Notes: generated by a model not told the origin, from the letters alone. A DNA stretch of 64,000 bases from Limnobacter litoralis (GCF_030160455.1 NZ_BSOJ01000015.1:367337-431336); one strand, 5' to 3'. Counted from the first letter of the stretch, positions 50,659 through 60,610 are shown. Made by a program: numbers and translations.

Positions 50659-51641
50659 AATTCGTCTTCTGGCAAACCACATTGCTGTACAAAATCCCGC
50701 TGGGCTGAATCCACCACCACGGGCGCGCCGCAGGCATAGACCTGATAAGCAGACATATCAGGCAGGTCCTGCATCGCCGCGTGATGCACGAAACCGGTTC
50801 GCCCGCTCCAGTTGCAAGCGGTTGTGGGTTCAGACAACACCGGCACAAAGGTGAAATTGCCATGATCACGCGCCCATTGCTCTGCCAATTCGAGCATGTA
50901 AAGGTCGGGTTTTGTCCGGGCGCCCCAATACAACACAAAACGCCTGTCCAGGTTCTTGAAGAATGCCTGCTCAACGATCGACTTGATCGGTGCAAATCCG
51001 GTTCCACTGGCCAGCAAAATCACCGGCTTTGTCGATTCTTCACGAAGGAAGAATGTTCCCAAAGGGCCTTCAAATCGAAGAATCTCGCGCTCTTTCATGG
51101 TTCCGAACACATGGTCGGTGAACAAGCCGCCTGGCATGTGTCGCAGGTGCAACTCAATGCTGCCCTGATGGCTGGGCGGATTGGCAAGCGAATAACTTCT
51201 ACGAGATCCATCACGCAATATGAACTCAATGTATTGTCCAGCGAGAAATTGCAACACTTCATTGGCAGGCAACTGTAGCGTCAGAACAATGACGTCATCC
51301 GCTTTTCGATCAATGTGCTGCACACGACAGGGCATTTTCTTCACGGGAATGTCACCAAGCCCTGACAATTCGCGTACTTTCAGCTGTACGTCTGACAAGG
51401 GTCGGGCACAGCAGGTCAGCACTTTGCCCCGAACACGTTCTTCTTCAGACAACGCGCGCGACTGATAAGTGCCGTAGTCCACAAGTCCAGAAACAAGGTC
51501 TGCCTTGCAGGACCCACAGGCTCCGTCTTTGCAACCGTATGGCAAAATAAGATTGGCGTGCAAAGCGGCATTCAACAGGGTTTCACTTGGCTCGCAATCA
51601 ACCTGCTTCATCGATGGAAGAATAGTGATCTTGTGATTCAT
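50607..51641 (-). CDS. CDP-6-deoxy-delta-3,4-glucoseen reductase-like iron-sulfur flavoprotein
   Basis: From the ATG at 51641 the protein has 344 residues: an N-terminal plant-type 2Fe-2S domain (CKDGACGSC near 37-45, last Cys in LTCCARP), an FAD domain with RSYSLANPP near 170, and an NAD domain with LASGTGFAPIKSI near 220. This is the layout of the AscD-type family annotated in Betaproteobacteria. No deoxysugar genes are nearby, so a general NAD(P)H-linked electron-transfer role is as likely. Its end overlaps livF. Confidence 0.85.
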   Translation of the reverse strand: MNHKITILPSMKQVDCEPSETLLNAALHANLILPYGCKDGACGSCKADLVSGLVDYGTYQSRALSEEERVRGKVLTCCARPLSDVQLKVRELSGLGDIPVKKMPCRVQHIDRKADDVIVLTLQLPANEVLQFLAGQYIEFILRDGSRRSYSLANPPSHQGSIELHLRHMPGGLFTDHVFGTMKEREILRFEGPLGTFFLREESTKPVILLASGTGFAPIKSIVEQAFFKNLDRRFVLYWGARTKPDLYMLELAEQWARDHGNFTFVPVLSEPTTACNWSGRTGFVHHAAMQDLPDMSAYQVYACGAPVVVDSAQRDFVQQCGLPEDEFYADAFTSLADMDSSPK

Positions 51642-51714
51642 GACAACTGATCCAGTACAACAGACAAAAGCGCCCCGATTCTTCAAACGAAGCAGGCCCA
51701 GACAGTTCCGGCAA

Positions 51715-52581
51715 ATGCGTATTGTCATTGCAGGGTGTGGTCAGGTGGGGCTTCGCTTGATCTCAGAGCGACCAACCTTGCATTTTACCGCGACTTACCG
51801 TCAATTGACGACCAAGGCAAACCCCATACGCGCACTGGGTGCGAAGCCCATTCAAACCGACCTCAACAGCATCGTGGATTTGAAAAGACTATGCAGACTG
51901 TCGAACAGACTGATTTGGATGGCACCACCCAACCCGGGCCTGGCAATTGATCGCAGCCTTCAAAGGGCTTGCCTTTACCTGAGCCAGTATCAAGGTCACG
52001 CACGCAAGCCTGTTGTGACCTACATTTCCACCACTGGCGTGTATGGCAATGCGCAAGGCCACTGGATTACGGAAAGATCACCTGTGCAGCCGCAAAGCGA
52101 GCGCGCCAAGCGAAGGGTTGTTCAAGAAAGCCAGCTCAGGCAAGCCATTCAATCGAATCGCTGCGCAGGTCATATTTTGCGTGCACCAGGCATCTATGGC
52201 GAGTCTCGCCTTCCCGTGGAGCGAATTCGCAACCAGACCCCTGCTCTGCGTGACGAAGAGGACTCCTGGTCCAACCACATCCATGAGGTTGACCTTGCAA
52301 GGCTGGCGCTTTGGTGTCAGTTCAAGGGGGGCAACTGGGCAGTGGTCAACGCCTGCGATTCAGAGCCAAAAAAAATGGGCGACTATTTTGACAGGGTGGC
52401 CGATCACTTTGGTCTTGACAGGCCGCCTCGCGTCAGCCGAACGGAGGCCAAGCAAATGGTCAGCCCAATGATGTGGAGCTTCATGAGTGAATCGCGACGA
52501 ATTAAATCGCTGATGATGCCAACACTGCGGTTTAAATTGAAATACCCCAGCGTTGGCTCCTATCTGGACAGCCTGAAGTAG
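51715..52581 (+). CDS. NAD-dependent epimerase/dehydratase-like protein (YeeZ type)
   Basis: From the ATG at 51715 the 288-residue protein starts MRIVIAGCGQVGLRL, a Rossmann GxGxxG motif, and contains TYISTTGVYGNAQG and HILRAPGIYGESRLP as in atypical short-chain dehydrogenases of the YeeZ kind. The frame is open back to an ATG at 51640, but that codon overlaps the opposite-strand start codon of the reductase gene and would leave no space for promoters. Substrate unknown. Confidence 0.82.
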   Translation: MRIVIAGCGQVGLRLISERPTLHFTATYRQLTTKANPIRALGAKPIQTDLNSIVDLKRLCRLSNRLIWMAPPNPGLAIDRSLQRACLYLSQYQGHARKPVVTYISTTGVYGNAQGHWITERSPVQPQSERAKRRVVQESQLRQAIQSNRCAGHILRAPGIYGESRLPVERIRNQTPALRDEEDSWSNHIHEVDLARLALWCQFKGGNWAVVNACDSEPKKMGDYFDRVADHFGLDRPPRVSRTEAKQMVSPMMWSFMSESRRIKSLMMPTLRFKLKYPSVGSYLDSLK

Positions 52582-52583
52582 GC

Positions 52584-52859
52584 TCAGGAAAAGAGTTTGG
52601 CCAGGTTTTGATCAATCTCGGACTGGATTTTGCCCTTGAAGGCCTTCAACATGAAGCCCAGTGAGATCTCAATCGACACGTCTTTGTCGGTGACATCCAG
52701 TGCTCCTTTCACGCCGCTGCGGGTGAACCGAAGCTGATTGCCGATCCATTCGCTGTCAAGCTGAAAGTCTTTTTCAAGCTTCTCTGCCAGCTTTTGTGCA
52801 GTTTTTTTGGCCTCGTCCAGGCCCATGGTGTGTGTACGTCTTGCAGTAATGTCAGCCAT
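52584..52859 (-). CDS. Polyhydroxyalkanoic acid system family protein
   Basis: The 91-residue protein matches the small PHA-granule-region family, with MADITARRTHTMGLDEAKK at the start, a long helix, FTRSGVKGALDVTDKDVSIE and an amphipathic end LGFMLKAFKGKIQSEIDQ. Its role in PHA storage is assumed from family naming; no enzymatic motif is present. It converges on the epimerase-like gene with two bases between stops. Confidence 0.82.
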   Translation of the reverse strand: MADITARRTHTMGLDEAKKTAQKLAEKLEKDFQLDSEWIGNQLRFTRSGVKGALDVTDKDVSIEISLGFMLKAFKGKIQSEIDQNLAKLFS

Positions 52860-52907
52860 GCTAGTCTCTTGGTTGTTGTTTTCGGGCAGTTTAACCCGAA
52901 ATGCGCG

Positions 52908-54050
52908 TTACGCCGTGGCAAACCAAAAGTCATAAGACAATTTTGACGAGGGCGTTACCGCGTTTTCAAAATCAACCACTCTGCGGGCAAAGCGCATCTG
53001 AGACTCGATCACGCGCCTGAAAATGGGACTGGCAGCCGACTCTCTGGCGATGATCTTCTTCCAGGCCACCAGCTCGGCCTTCAAAATGTCATCCGGCGTC
53101 GTGTAGTACCGTACACCCTGACGCTGGCGCATTTCCTGAAAATCGTCCGAGTACCGCTCCGCTGCCTTCCAGCTCATGTCGGCAGACGACGCTTGCAGCG
53201 CATATCGAATGATTGATCGCAACTCGAATGACAATCCGTCGAATCGCTCTTTGTTGAAAATCACCTCAAACACCTCACCGCTCTGGTGATAGCTCTTGAG
53301 CATACAGACAGACGTGACGCTGGGAAAACCAAGTGCACGGTCTGAACTCGGATTGTTGAACTCCGCGGCATCGATCAGGCCCTTGTCCAGCCAGGACACA
53401 ATTTCCGAAGGCTGCAGGGCTGTCACCTTCAAACCCATTTCACGATAAACGTCCGCAGACAAGCCCACCGCCCTGAAACGCAGCCCTTGTAGATCCTTCA
53501 GGCTGTTTATGCGTTCCCTGAACCATCCGAATGGCTGAGCGGGCATGGGGCCGTACATGAAGCCCTGAATGTTCAGCGCAAGTTCCTTTTGAACCAATTC
53601 GTCGTAGAGCTGCTGCCCACCACCGTAATGGATCCAGGCCAGCAACTGGTTGGCAGTCATTCCAAAACCGGGGCCACTCCCGAACAGTGAAAACGCGTGG
53701 TTTCTGTCATGCCAGTAGGTTGGCACACCGTGCCCGCCATCCAAAATGCCTTTGTGAACCGCATTTTGAATACCGAAGGCTTTAACAATGCTGTTGGTGG
53801 GGTACACGTCGATCCGGAGCTCGCCGCCCGACATGTCGTTGACCTTTTTGGCAAAGTCTTGCGCAAACTCGTTAAAAATATCGCGCGTGGGCCAGGTGCT
53901 TTGAAACTTGAACACCTGTGGCTTGATGGTTTTGACGACAGCGGGCGCAGCCACAGCCTGAGCGGTAGCCATTGCTGCAGCACCGAGGCCCAGCGATTTT
54001 GCGACAAATTGACGACGCGCCAGGCCAGGCTCTTTCGAAGATTCGGTCAT
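52908..54050 (-). CDS. TRAP transporter substrate-binding protein (DctP family), Tat-exported
   Basis: The 380-residue protein has a twin-arginine leader (ARRQFVAKSLGLGAAAMATA) and the DctP-type binding fold with FKFQSTWPTRDIF near 48 and the SNIVKAFG-like and GHGVPTYW segments. TRAP binding proteins of this type capture carboxylates. The DctQ and DctM membrane subunits are not adjacent. It overlaps the upstream LUD gene by four bases (ATGA), so the two are co-translated. Confidence 0.88.
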   Translation of the reverse strand: MTESSKEPGLARRQFVAKSLGLGAAAMATAQAVAAPAVVKTIKPQVFKFQSTWPTRDIFNEFAQDFAKKVNDMSGGELRIDVYPTNSIVKAFGIQNAVHKGILDGGHGVPTYWHDRNHAFSLFGSGPGFGMTANQLLAWIHYGGGQQLYDELVQKELALNIQGFMYGPMPAQPFGWFRERINSLKDLQGLRFRAVGLSADVYREMGLKVTALQPSEIVSWLDKGLIDAAEFNNPSSDRALGFPSVTSVCMLKSYHQSGEVFEVIFNKERFDGLSFELRSIIRYALQASSADMSWKAAERYSDDFQEMRQRQGVRYYTTPDDILKAELVAWKKIIARESAASPIFRRVIESQMRFARRVVDFENAVTPSSKLSYDFWFATA

Positions 54051-54730
54051 GATGCCTGAACTAAAACCACGTGAACCCGGTAAGGCCCGTGCGCCCCCAA
54101 CACAATGGTCTGTTCAATGTCGGCGGTTCGAGAAGGACCAGACACAAAATTCATGGCACGGGGCATCGCCAGGCCAGCCTGACGGCGCAATTCAAACACC
54201 CGTTCCATGGTGTGAACCACTTGCGCGGCATGAACAACTGCAATGTGCGTCTCGGGCAGAAGGTGCGTGCTGGCTGGCTGGTCAGGCTGGCTTGCAAACA
54301 CGAGTGTGCCCGTTTCAGCCACCGCGTAAGCCACGCCACTGACGCCAATCAGGTCGTCTCCAGCGGGCGCGCCAAACTTCACATCCAGCCCAAGCGCTTG
54401 CCAGTCCAGGTGGTCCAGGGTGGGCCAGATGCTGACTTTGCCGGAGAGACCTCGCTCAGACAAGTATGATTTCACTGCATCCACCACTCCATCTTCCGAC
54501 ACAACCACATCGACAGTGCTTAGCATCGCCTTTGTCTTTTCAACGAAAAGCGACACAACATCGGCGACCGGTGACGGCTGAGGGCCAATCGCGTGCGAGG
54601 CGACGTATTCATCAGCAAGGCGCTTCTCGGTTTCGCGGGCAGATTCGGGTCTGGACTGCAGACTGCGAATACGGGACAAGATTTCTTTGCGGGCCGACGA
54701 GGTGTCCAAATCATCCTGCGGAGAATTCAT
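54047..54730 (-). CDS. LUD-domain protein (LutC/YkgG-like)
   Basis: The 227-residue protein has the LUD domain of the lactate-utilisation protein LutC, with ISGVAYAVAETGTLVF near 126-141, and FVSGPSRTADIEQTIVLGAH near 190-209, which are conserved in YkgG/LutC. LutA and LutB partners are absent from this window. Coupling to a TRAP binding protein suggests use of an organic acid such as lactate, but that is inference. Confidence 0.88.
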   Translation of the reverse strand: MNSPQDDLDTSSARKEILSRIRSLQSRPESARETEKRLADEYVASHAIGPQPSPVADVVSLFVEKTKAMLSTVDVVVSEDGVVDAVKSYLSERGLSGKVSIWPTLDHLDWQALGLDVKFGAPAGDDLIGVSGVAYAVAETGTLVFASQPDQPASTHLLPETHIAVVHAAQVVHTMERVFELRRQAGLAMPRAMNFVSGPSRTADIEQTIVLGAHGPYRVHVVLVQAS

Positions 54731-54906
54731 GAATTTTCCAATGTTTTGTTTAATCCAATCAGTGTAAGAAATCGCTGTCGGCTTGACTGCTAGGGATTAT
54801 CCCATGCCAATCAAGCATCCCTTCTCTGGAATTGCCTAAAACTCCCAGCGAAAGACCCATATGCATTACAATACTGTGTTTATCAGCTTAACCTTCCAAC
54901 AGAATC

Positions 54907-55230
54907 ATGACACACGTAGTGACCGAGTCTTGCATCAAATGCAAATACACCGACTGTGTAGACGTTTGCCCAGTCGATTGCTTCCGTGAAGGCCCAAACT
55001 TTCTGGTCATCGACCCAGATGAGTGCATCGATTGCGCCGTGTGCATTCCCGAGTGCCCTGTAAACGCCATTTACGCCGAAGAAGACGTGCCTGCTGACCA
55101 AGTCAAGTTCATCGATTTGAACGTGTCACTGTCTGGCAAATGGCCAAGCATCACCCGCATGAAAGACCACTTGCCAGACGCTGACGACTGGAAAGACGTC
55201 AAAGACAAACTGCAATATTTGCAAGAGTGA
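54907..55230 (+). CDS. fdxA: Ferredoxin FdxA (7Fe type)
   Basis: The 107-residue protein begins [20 protein letters not shown] with CPVDCF and then [17 protein letters not shown], the cysteine pattern for one 3Fe-4S and one 4Fe-4S cluster. It transfers electrons at low potential. It overlaps the ferredoxin-NADP reductase gene by four bases, and the pair probably works together. Confidence 0.96.
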   Translation: MTHVVTESCIKCKYTDCVDVCPVDCFREGPNFLVIDPDECIDCAVCIPECPVNAIYAEEDVPADQVKFIDLNVSLSGKWPSITRMKDHLPDADDWKDVKDKLQYLQE

Positions 55231-56024
55231 GCGAGAAATTCACCCGCGAAACCATCACCAGTGTCACCACGTGGGTTCCGGGAAAACTCTTTTCATTCAC
55301 CTGCACACGCCCGGCCGCGTACAAATTCACGGCTGGGCAGTTTGCTCGCCTCGGCGTTGAAAACCTGAAGAAAATCCCGGGTGAACCTGAGATCATCTGG
55401 AGGGCCTACTCCATGGTGTCAGGTCCCTACGACGAACAACTCGAATTTTTTTCGATCGTCGTGCCAGATGGCGCATTCACAAGCCATCTCAGTCACTTGA
55501 AAGTCGGTGATCCGATATACGTCGACAAAACCAATTTCGGCTTTTTAACCACCGCACGCTTCGAATCTGGAAAAGACCTCTGGCTTTTGGCCAGTGGAAC
55601 CGGTCTGGCCCCGTTCATTTCAATCATGAATGACCCCCAAACCTGGGACCAGTTTGAACACGTGTACCTGGTTCACAGTGCCAGAACAGCCGAAGAACTG
55701 GTTTATCAGGACACGATCCAGAAATTTTCAACCCACAGCCCATTGCTTGAACTGCACGAAGACATTGGAGATCGTTTCCATTACTTGCCGGTGGTCACCC
55801 GTGAAAAAATCGATGGCTGCCTCGATGAACGAATCACCCGGCTACTTGAAACGGGCCAACTGGCGGCGAAAGCACAACACGGAATCAACCTGGATCGAAG
55901 CCGCTTCATGATTTGCGGCAACCCGGAGATGGTGACAGACATCCGGAAAGTGTTGAAAACCATGGGCTTCAACCCTGCCCGATCCACAAAGCCAGGCGAG
56001 ATCGCAGTCGAAAATTACTGGTGA
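55227..56024 (+). CDS. fpr: Ferredoxin-NADP reductase
   Basis: The GTG at 55227 overlaps the fdxA stop, giving 265 residues. The FAD-binding [17 protein letters not shown] segment is near 55 and the NADP-binding [15 protein letters not shown] near 113, with the C-terminal VENYW typical of bacterial Fpr. It moves electrons between NADPH and ferredoxin, here most likely the product of fdxA. Confidence 0.93.
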   Translation: MSEKFTRETITSVTTWVPGKLFSFTCTRPAAYKFTAGQFARLGVENLKKIPGEPEIIWRAYSMVSGPYDEQLEFFSIVVPDGAFTSHLSHLKVGDPIYVDKTNFGFLTTARFESGKDLWLLASGTGLAPFISIMNDPQTWDQFEHVYLVHSARTAEELVYQDTIQKFSTHSPLLELHEDIGDRFHYLPVVTREKIDGCLDERITRLLETGQLAAKAQHGINLDRSRFMICGNPEMVTDIRKVLKTMGFNPARSTKPGEIAVENYW

Positions 56025-56119
56025 TTTCCCTAGCCATGGCAATGGCATGTTGCATCGCACCAATATTTCACTGATAATCACCGAAACAAGCCTGTCAACA
56101 ATTCCGTTTCGGGGACACC

Positions 56120-57355
56120 ATGCTTTATCAGCTGCACGAACTACAGCGCGCCATGCTCAATCCAATGACAATTTGGGCGGAAGCTGGCGCGAAACTTTAC
56201 AGTAATCCGTTCAGCCCAATGGCTCACACGCCACTTTCCCGCCGAATTGCGGCTGGCTTTGAGTTGATGTATCGCCTCGGAAAAGAGTACGAAAAGCCAC
56301 AATTCAACATTCAAACCGTGAAATGTGAAGGTCGTGAGATTTCGATTTGCGAAGAAATTGTTGAAACCAAGCCCTTTTGCCGGCTGCTTCACTTCAGAAA
56401 GCTACTGCCTGTCGAATCGAAACCTCTGAAGCCCCAGCCCAAAGTGCTTGTTGTAGCACCGCTGTCAGGTCATCACGCCACATTGCTTCGCGACACGGTT
56501 CGCACACTCCTGCAGGACCACGAGGTTTACATCACCGACTGGATAGACGCACGCATGGTGCCCCTGTCTGAAGGCGAATTTCACCTGGACGACTACGTTC
56601 ACTACTGCATTGAATTCATGCAACTGCTTGGCCCAGATCTTCACGTGGTCTCTGTGTGTCAACCCACTGTTCCCGTGATGGCAGCCGTGTCCCTCATGGC
56701 CTCTGCAAACGACCCCAAACAACCCAAAACAATGACCATGATGGGTGGCCCCATCGACACTCGCAAAAGTCCTACTGAAGTGAACAACTTGGCCACGACC
56801 AAACCATTTTCATGGTTCGAAAACAATGTGATCTACGCAGTGCCACACACCTACCCAGGCTATCTGCGCAAGGTTTACCCCGGCTTTTTGCAGCACATCG
56901 GTTTTGTCAGCATGAACCCTGACAAGCACATGCAAAGCCACTACGACTTCTACCTTCACCTCGTTGAAGGCGATGGTGAAAGTGCTGAAGCTCATCGCCG
57001 TTTTTATGACGAGTACAACGCCGTACTCGACATGCCGGCTGAATACTACCTTGACACCATCAAGACCGTGTTTCAGGAACATGCATTGCCCACAGGCACC
57101 TGGAAAGTGCGTGGTGAGCCCGTCAAACCCTCCGACATCAAACAAGTGGCGCTTTTTACCATTGAGGGCGAGTTGGATGACATTTCAGGCCCCGGGCAAA
57201 CTGAAGCAGCACACAAGTTGTGTACCTCCATTCCGAAGGGCAAAAAGCAGCATTTTCTTGCCCCTGAATGCGGGCACTATGGTATCTTCAGCGGTCGCCG
57301 CTGGCGGGAAATGATTTATCCCAAGATACGAGAATTCATTGCTGCGAATGCCTGA
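56120..57355 (+). CDS. phaZ: Intracellular polyhydroxybutyrate depolymerase
   Basis: The 411-residue enzyme belongs to the intracellular PhaZ type that mobilises native PHB granules. It has the N-terminal [16 protein letters not shown] segment and an unusual nucleophile site [13 protein letters not shown] near 178-190, where Cys replaces the Ser of a classical lipase box, as in PhaZ1 of Cupriavidus. The catalytic His is probably in [16 protein letters not shown] near the end. Its stop overlaps the next gene by eight bases. Confidence 0.94.
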   Translation: MLYQLHELQRAMLNPMTIWAEAGAKLYSNPFSPMAHTPLSRRIAAGFELMYRLGKEYEKPQFNIQTVKCEGREISICEEIVETKPFCRLLHFRKLLPVESKPLKPQPKVLVVAPLSGHHATLLRDTVRTLLQDHEVYITDWIDARMVPLSEGEFHLDDYVHYCIEFMQLLGPDLHVVSVCQPTVPVMAAVSLMASANDPKQPKTMTMMGGPIDTRKSPTEVNNLATTKPFSWFENNVIYAVPHTYPGYLRKVYPGFLQHIGFVSMNPDKHMQSHYDFYLHLVEGDGESAEAHRRFYDEYNAVLDMPAEYYLDTIKTVFQEHALPTGTWKVRGEPVKPSDIKQVALFTIEGELDDISGPGQTEAAHKLCTSIPKGKKQHFLAPECGHYGIFSGRRWREMIYPKIREFIAANA

Positions 57356-57986
57356 TGTTCTGATCGAACAAATTGACCATTTATTGCCCCAAACCCAATG
57401 CCAACAGTGTGGGTTTGGTGGCTGCATGCCCTACGCAGAGGCCATGCATGCGGGCACCGCTGACATCAATCGCTGCCCGCCTGGCGGCCAAGCCACCATT
57501 GTTGCACTGGCCGGTCTGCTCGGCAAAGCCGAGAAGCCACTGGACCCCGAGTGCGGAAAGACGGTGCCCCGCCACATTGCCAGCATTCAACCTGAACACT
57601 GCATCGGCTGCACCCTGTGCATCAAAGCCTGTCCGGTCGATGCCATTGTAGGTGCCAACAAACATCGACACGCTGTCATTGCTGCATTGTGCACAGGGTG
57701 TGAACTGTGTATCCCGCCCTGCCCTGTCGACTGCATTGACATGGTCTTCATGCCAGAGCACAGCCATTGGGAAATGGCCGACGCCGAAGCAGCCAGAGCC
57801 CGCATGCACGAACGCAATAACCGGTTGAAGCGGCAGGCCAAGGCCAACGCAGAACGCCTCGAAGCCAAAGCGCTGCACAAACTTCAAGGGCTTGAAAACC
57901 AACCTGCTACTGAGGAGACTCTTAAAAAGCAGGCTGTGATTCAAGCCGCCATTGCCAGGGCAAGAGCCCGAAGGCAGTCCTCATGA
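57348..57986 (+). CDS. RnfB/RsxB-like electron transport ferredoxin
   Basis: The ATG at 57348 lies inside the end of phaZ, giving 212 residues. A four-Cys Fe-S domain (CQQCGFGGC, later Cys in INRCPPGG) is followed by two 4Fe-4S motifs ([14 protein letters not shown] near 88-101 and [14 protein letters not shown] near 118-131) and a charged coiled-coil tail. The other Rnf/Rsx subunits are absent, and the membrane helix of classical RnfB is missing. It is the short orphan form often found before nth in Betaproteobacteria. Confidence 0.88.
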   Translation: MPDVLIEQIDHLLPQTQCQQCGFGGCMPYAEAMHAGTADINRCPPGGQATIVALAGLLGKAEKPLDPECGKTVPRHIASIQPEHCIGCTLCIKACPVDAIVGANKHRHAVIAALCTGCELCIPPCPVDCIDMVFMPEHSHWEMADAEAARARMHERNNRLKRQAKANAERLEAKALHKLQGLENQPATEETLKKQAVIQAAIARARARRQSS

Positions 57987-58615
57987 ACAAGCTAAAACGC
58001 ACAGAAATGTTCCAGCGGTTTCAAGCGGCCAATCCGGCCCCAAAAACCGAACTTGAATACGCCAGTGACTTTGAATTGCTCGCTGCGGTTCTACTCAGCG
58101 CCCAAGCCACGGACAAAGGCGTCAACCTAGCGACCCGCAAACTGTTTCCGGTGGCCAACACGCCAGCAGCCATGGCGACCCTGGGAATTGAAGGCATCGA
58201 GAGTTACATCAAAACGATTGGGCTCTACAAATCGAAGGCCAAGCACCTTTACGAAACCTCGGTTATTCTGCGCGACCAGTACGCGGGGGTTGTTCCACAA
58301 TCGCGTGAAGCACTTGAACAATTGCCTGGAGTGGGTCGCAAGACGGCCAATGTGGTTTTGAACACCGCTTTCGGCCAACCCACAATGGCGGTAGACACGC
58401 ACATCTTTAGGGTGTCAAATCGTACAGGTCTGGCGCCGGGAAAAGACGTGCTGGCTGTGGAAAAAAAATTGCTGAAGGTGATTCCGGGTGAATTCATGCT
58501 CAATGCCCACCATTGGCTGATTTTGCACGGTAGATATGTCTGCAAGGCCCGCTCACCAGAATGCAAAAAGTGCAACGTCCAAGACCTGTGCGACTACAAA
58601 CTCAAAAACCTGTAA
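57983..58615 (+). CDS. nth: Endonuclease III
   Basis: The 210-residue DNA glycosylase/AP lyase removes oxidised pyrimidines. It has the helix-hairpin-helix [12 protein letters not shown] with the catalytic Lys near 120, the catalytic Asp in [12 protein letters not shown] near 138, and the C-terminal 4Fe-4S loop [17 protein letters not shown]. The start overlaps the preceding stop (ATGA). Adjacency to rnfB-like genes is conserved widely. Confidence 0.97.
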   Translation: MNKLKRTEMFQRFQAANPAPKTELEYASDFELLAAVLLSAQATDKGVNLATRKLFPVANTPAAMATLGIEGIESYIKTIGLYKSKAKHLYETSVILRDQYAGVVPQSREALEQLPGVGRKTANVVLNTAFGQPTMAVDTHIFRVSNRTGLAPGKDVLAVEKKLLKVIPGEFMLNAHHWLILHGRYVCKARSPECKKCNVQDLCDYKLKNL

Positions 58616-58636
58616 CAACACGCAGAGCCTGAACCC

Positions 58637-59728
58637 ATGAACTACGCCAGTGAAGCCGCAGTGTTTGAAACGCCCAACCTCGAGGAGGGCGTGGCGCTTA
58701 TCGAAAAAGTGGTTGAACAAGCTCGTTTGCGTCGCAGTAGCGACTTCATCAGCCGCGTAGTGCTGCTGGCCAGCCCTCACTTTGCAAGCCTGATCGAGTC
58801 TCTGGCGCACACCTGCATCTCCAAAACAAACTGTCTGAACATTTGGGGTGGCTGTGTTTCGGGGCTACTGCATGGTGGCAAGGTGTATGGCCAAAAACCC
58901 GCCTTGATGGTTGCCGTGTTCGGGGAAGCCTTTGAGCCAGCCAAACAAAAAGGCGCAGGTTCAAAAACAATCTCGCTGTGCCTCGCCGAAACCGATCATC
59001 TGGTCATGGAACAGTTGCGGGCCGGTTTGGGCAATGAACCAGGTTCAGATTGCAGTCAGGCTGACACGCTCGGACTGCTGTCGTATGGTGCAAACTACCT
59101 GTCCATGCCACGGCTGGAATTCGGCAGACTCTGTCACCAGCCCCACAGCACAGCCAGCCTAAGCGTCAGTCAGCCCCTTACCCTCAATTCCGAGGGTCTG
59201 GAGTTTTTCACTGAGGTCAAAACCGTCACCGAGAGCAACGGCCTTTTTCTACTGAAAGTCGATGGTGTCAGCGCAGCACTGGCACTGGGCTGCCCAGAAG
59301 AGCAAACCAAACCAATTGGCCTGCGCCTGCAAGTGATCGACAAAGACCGGGAAAGCTGGATACCCGTGCTCTCGCTGCATGCAGATGGAACGATGTGCCT
59401 GGTGGCCCCGGTCGCCAAAGGGCAACAAATTCGCCTGGCAAGGCGAACACCCAACGCTGTGCACGAAGAATTCAAAGCCTGGCAACCCCTGATAGCGACG
59501 CATTTTGGTGGCCAAGCACCAGCCATGGGGCTTTTGATTGCGGGCTTCGAGCGAAGCGAAATGTGTCACGACATTGACGACGACGTTGCACAAATTTTGA
59601 AATCATTTCCAGACACCGACATCATCGGTATTTTCGGTCAAGCCAACTGGCTCGGACTTCAAGAAAAAGTACTTGCCCCTCCCCGAAACAATCGACTCAG
59701 TCTGTGTCTGTTCAATCCGAATTCCTGA
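58637..59728 (+). CDS. FIST-domain-like protein (putative small-ligand sensor)
   Basis: The 363-residue soluble protein resembles FIST_N/FIST_C proteins: an N-terminal segment with NIWGGCVSGLLHGGKVY near 70-86 and PALMVAVFGEAF near 90, and a C-terminal half with APAMGLLIAGFERSE and TDIIGIFGQANW as in the ligand-binding FIST_C fold. FIST domains are thought to bind small molecules such as amino acids. No output domain is attached. The assignment is by pattern only. Confidence 0.6.
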   Translation: MNYASEAAVFETPNLEEGVALIEKVVEQARLRRSSDFISRVVLLASPHFASLIESLAHTCISKTNCLNIWGGCVSGLLHGGKVYGQKPALMVAVFGEAFEPAKQKGAGSKTISLCLAETDHLVMEQLRAGLGNEPGSDCSQADTLGLLSYGANYLSMPRLEFGRLCHQPHSTASLSVSQPLTLNSEGLEFFTEVKTVTESNGLFLLKVDGVSAALALGCPEEQTKPIGLRLQVIDKDRESWIPVLSLHADGTMCLVAPVAKGQQIRLARRTPNAVHEEFKAWQPLIATHFGGQAPAMGLLIAGFERSEMCHDIDDDVAQILKSFPDTDIIGIFGQANWLGLQEKVLAPPRNNRLSLCLFNPNS

Positions 59729-59740
59729 AGGTTCATGCCG

Positions 59741-60190
59741 ATGTTTAACCCCACACGAGATCAGGCGCGACTTTTTTTCCTGAACACCTGGAAAAAATAC
59801 CACCAAGAGCAACCGCTGACCGACGCAGAAAGTATTGCCCTTCAGTGGATGAGCCGACATCCGGAGTACTTCCCGACTTTTGATGCCGACATCGAACACG
59901 TGTTGGCCAAAGATTATTCAGTGGAATCGGGAGAAGGCAATCCATTCCTTCACCTCTCGATGCACTTGGCTGTGGCAGAACAGATCAGCATTAACCAACC
60001 CCCCGGCATCCGCAGCGCCTACGACAAACTGTGCGAAAGGCTGGGTGACGAGCACCTTGCGGCCCACCAGGTCTTTGAATGTCTCGCTGAGCAAATTTAT
60101 CAGCAACAAAAAAACGGCATTGCATTTGACAGCGCGCGCTACATCAACTGCATTCTCGACCATTGCAACCTGCCACCAGGCAAGGCATAA
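59741..60190 (+). CDS. DUF1841 family protein
   Basis: The 149-residue protein starts MFNPTRDQARLFFLNTWKKY and contains NPFLHLSMHLAVAEQISINQ (about 76-95) with a cluster of His and acidic residues, the hallmark of DUF1841. The function is unknown. The start at 59741 is preferred over 59735 because AAGG would be too close to the earlier ATG. A terminator follows. Confidence 0.85.
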   Translation: MFNPTRDQARLFFLNTWKKYHQEQPLTDAESIALQWMSRHPEYFPTFDADIEHVLAKDYSVESGEGNPFLHLSMHLAVAEQISINQPPGIRSAYDKLCERLGDEHLAAHQVFECLAEQIYQQQKNGIAFDSARYINCILDHCNLPPGKA

Positions 60191-60215
60191 AAAAACCCGC
60201 CACGAGAGCGGGTTT
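60188..60215. terminator. Terminator after the DUF1841 gene
   Basis: AAAACCCGC, a CACGAGA loop and GCGGGTTTT form a stem flanked by A and T runs between convergent genes. Confidence 0.85.
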
Positions 60216-60247
60216 TGAACATCTGACGCAATCGCCAGAAGGCCAGT

Positions 60248-60580
60248 TCACTTCTTCAGGTACAAATCGCCGTTCAGGCTTGAGAGATAAGTGGCCAGAT
60301 TTTCAATGTCTTGATCGTTCAAAGTGGCAGCCTGCCCACCCATGATCGCATTGTTTCTGTTTCCGCTCTGATACTCGTGCAGGGCCTGAATCAGATAATC
60401 TTTGTGTTGACCAGCCAATTTGGGGTAACTGGGGTCCAATGGCTTGTTCCAGTTTCCGTTTTGCGCATGACAGGCGGCGCACTGGGCTTCTGCTTTCGCT
60501 TTGCCTGCAGCCAGATCACCTGCGTGAGCAAAGCTGGCAAAGGCAAACAGCGCAGCAACCGCGAACATTTGTTTTTTCAT
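60248..60580 (-). CDS. Small periplasmic c-type cytochrome (c4/c5-like)
   Basis: The 110-residue protein has a signal peptide (cleavage after AHA near 20), one CAACH haem motif near 34, a YPKLAGQHKDYLIQALHEYQ segment typical of cytochrome c4-like domains and a probable axial Met in NAIMGGQAA near 79. It lies 30 bases downstream of a second cytochrome of the same type, so the two form an operon. Confidence 0.93.
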   Translation of the reverse strand: MKKQMFAVAALFAFASFAHAGDLAAGKAKAEAQCAACHAQNGNWNKPLDPSYPKLAGQHKDYLIQALHEYQSGNRNNAIMGGQAATLNDQDIENLATYLSSLNGDLYLKK

Positions 60581-60610
60581 TTTGAGTGTCCTTGAATAAC
60601 TTGACTTTGC

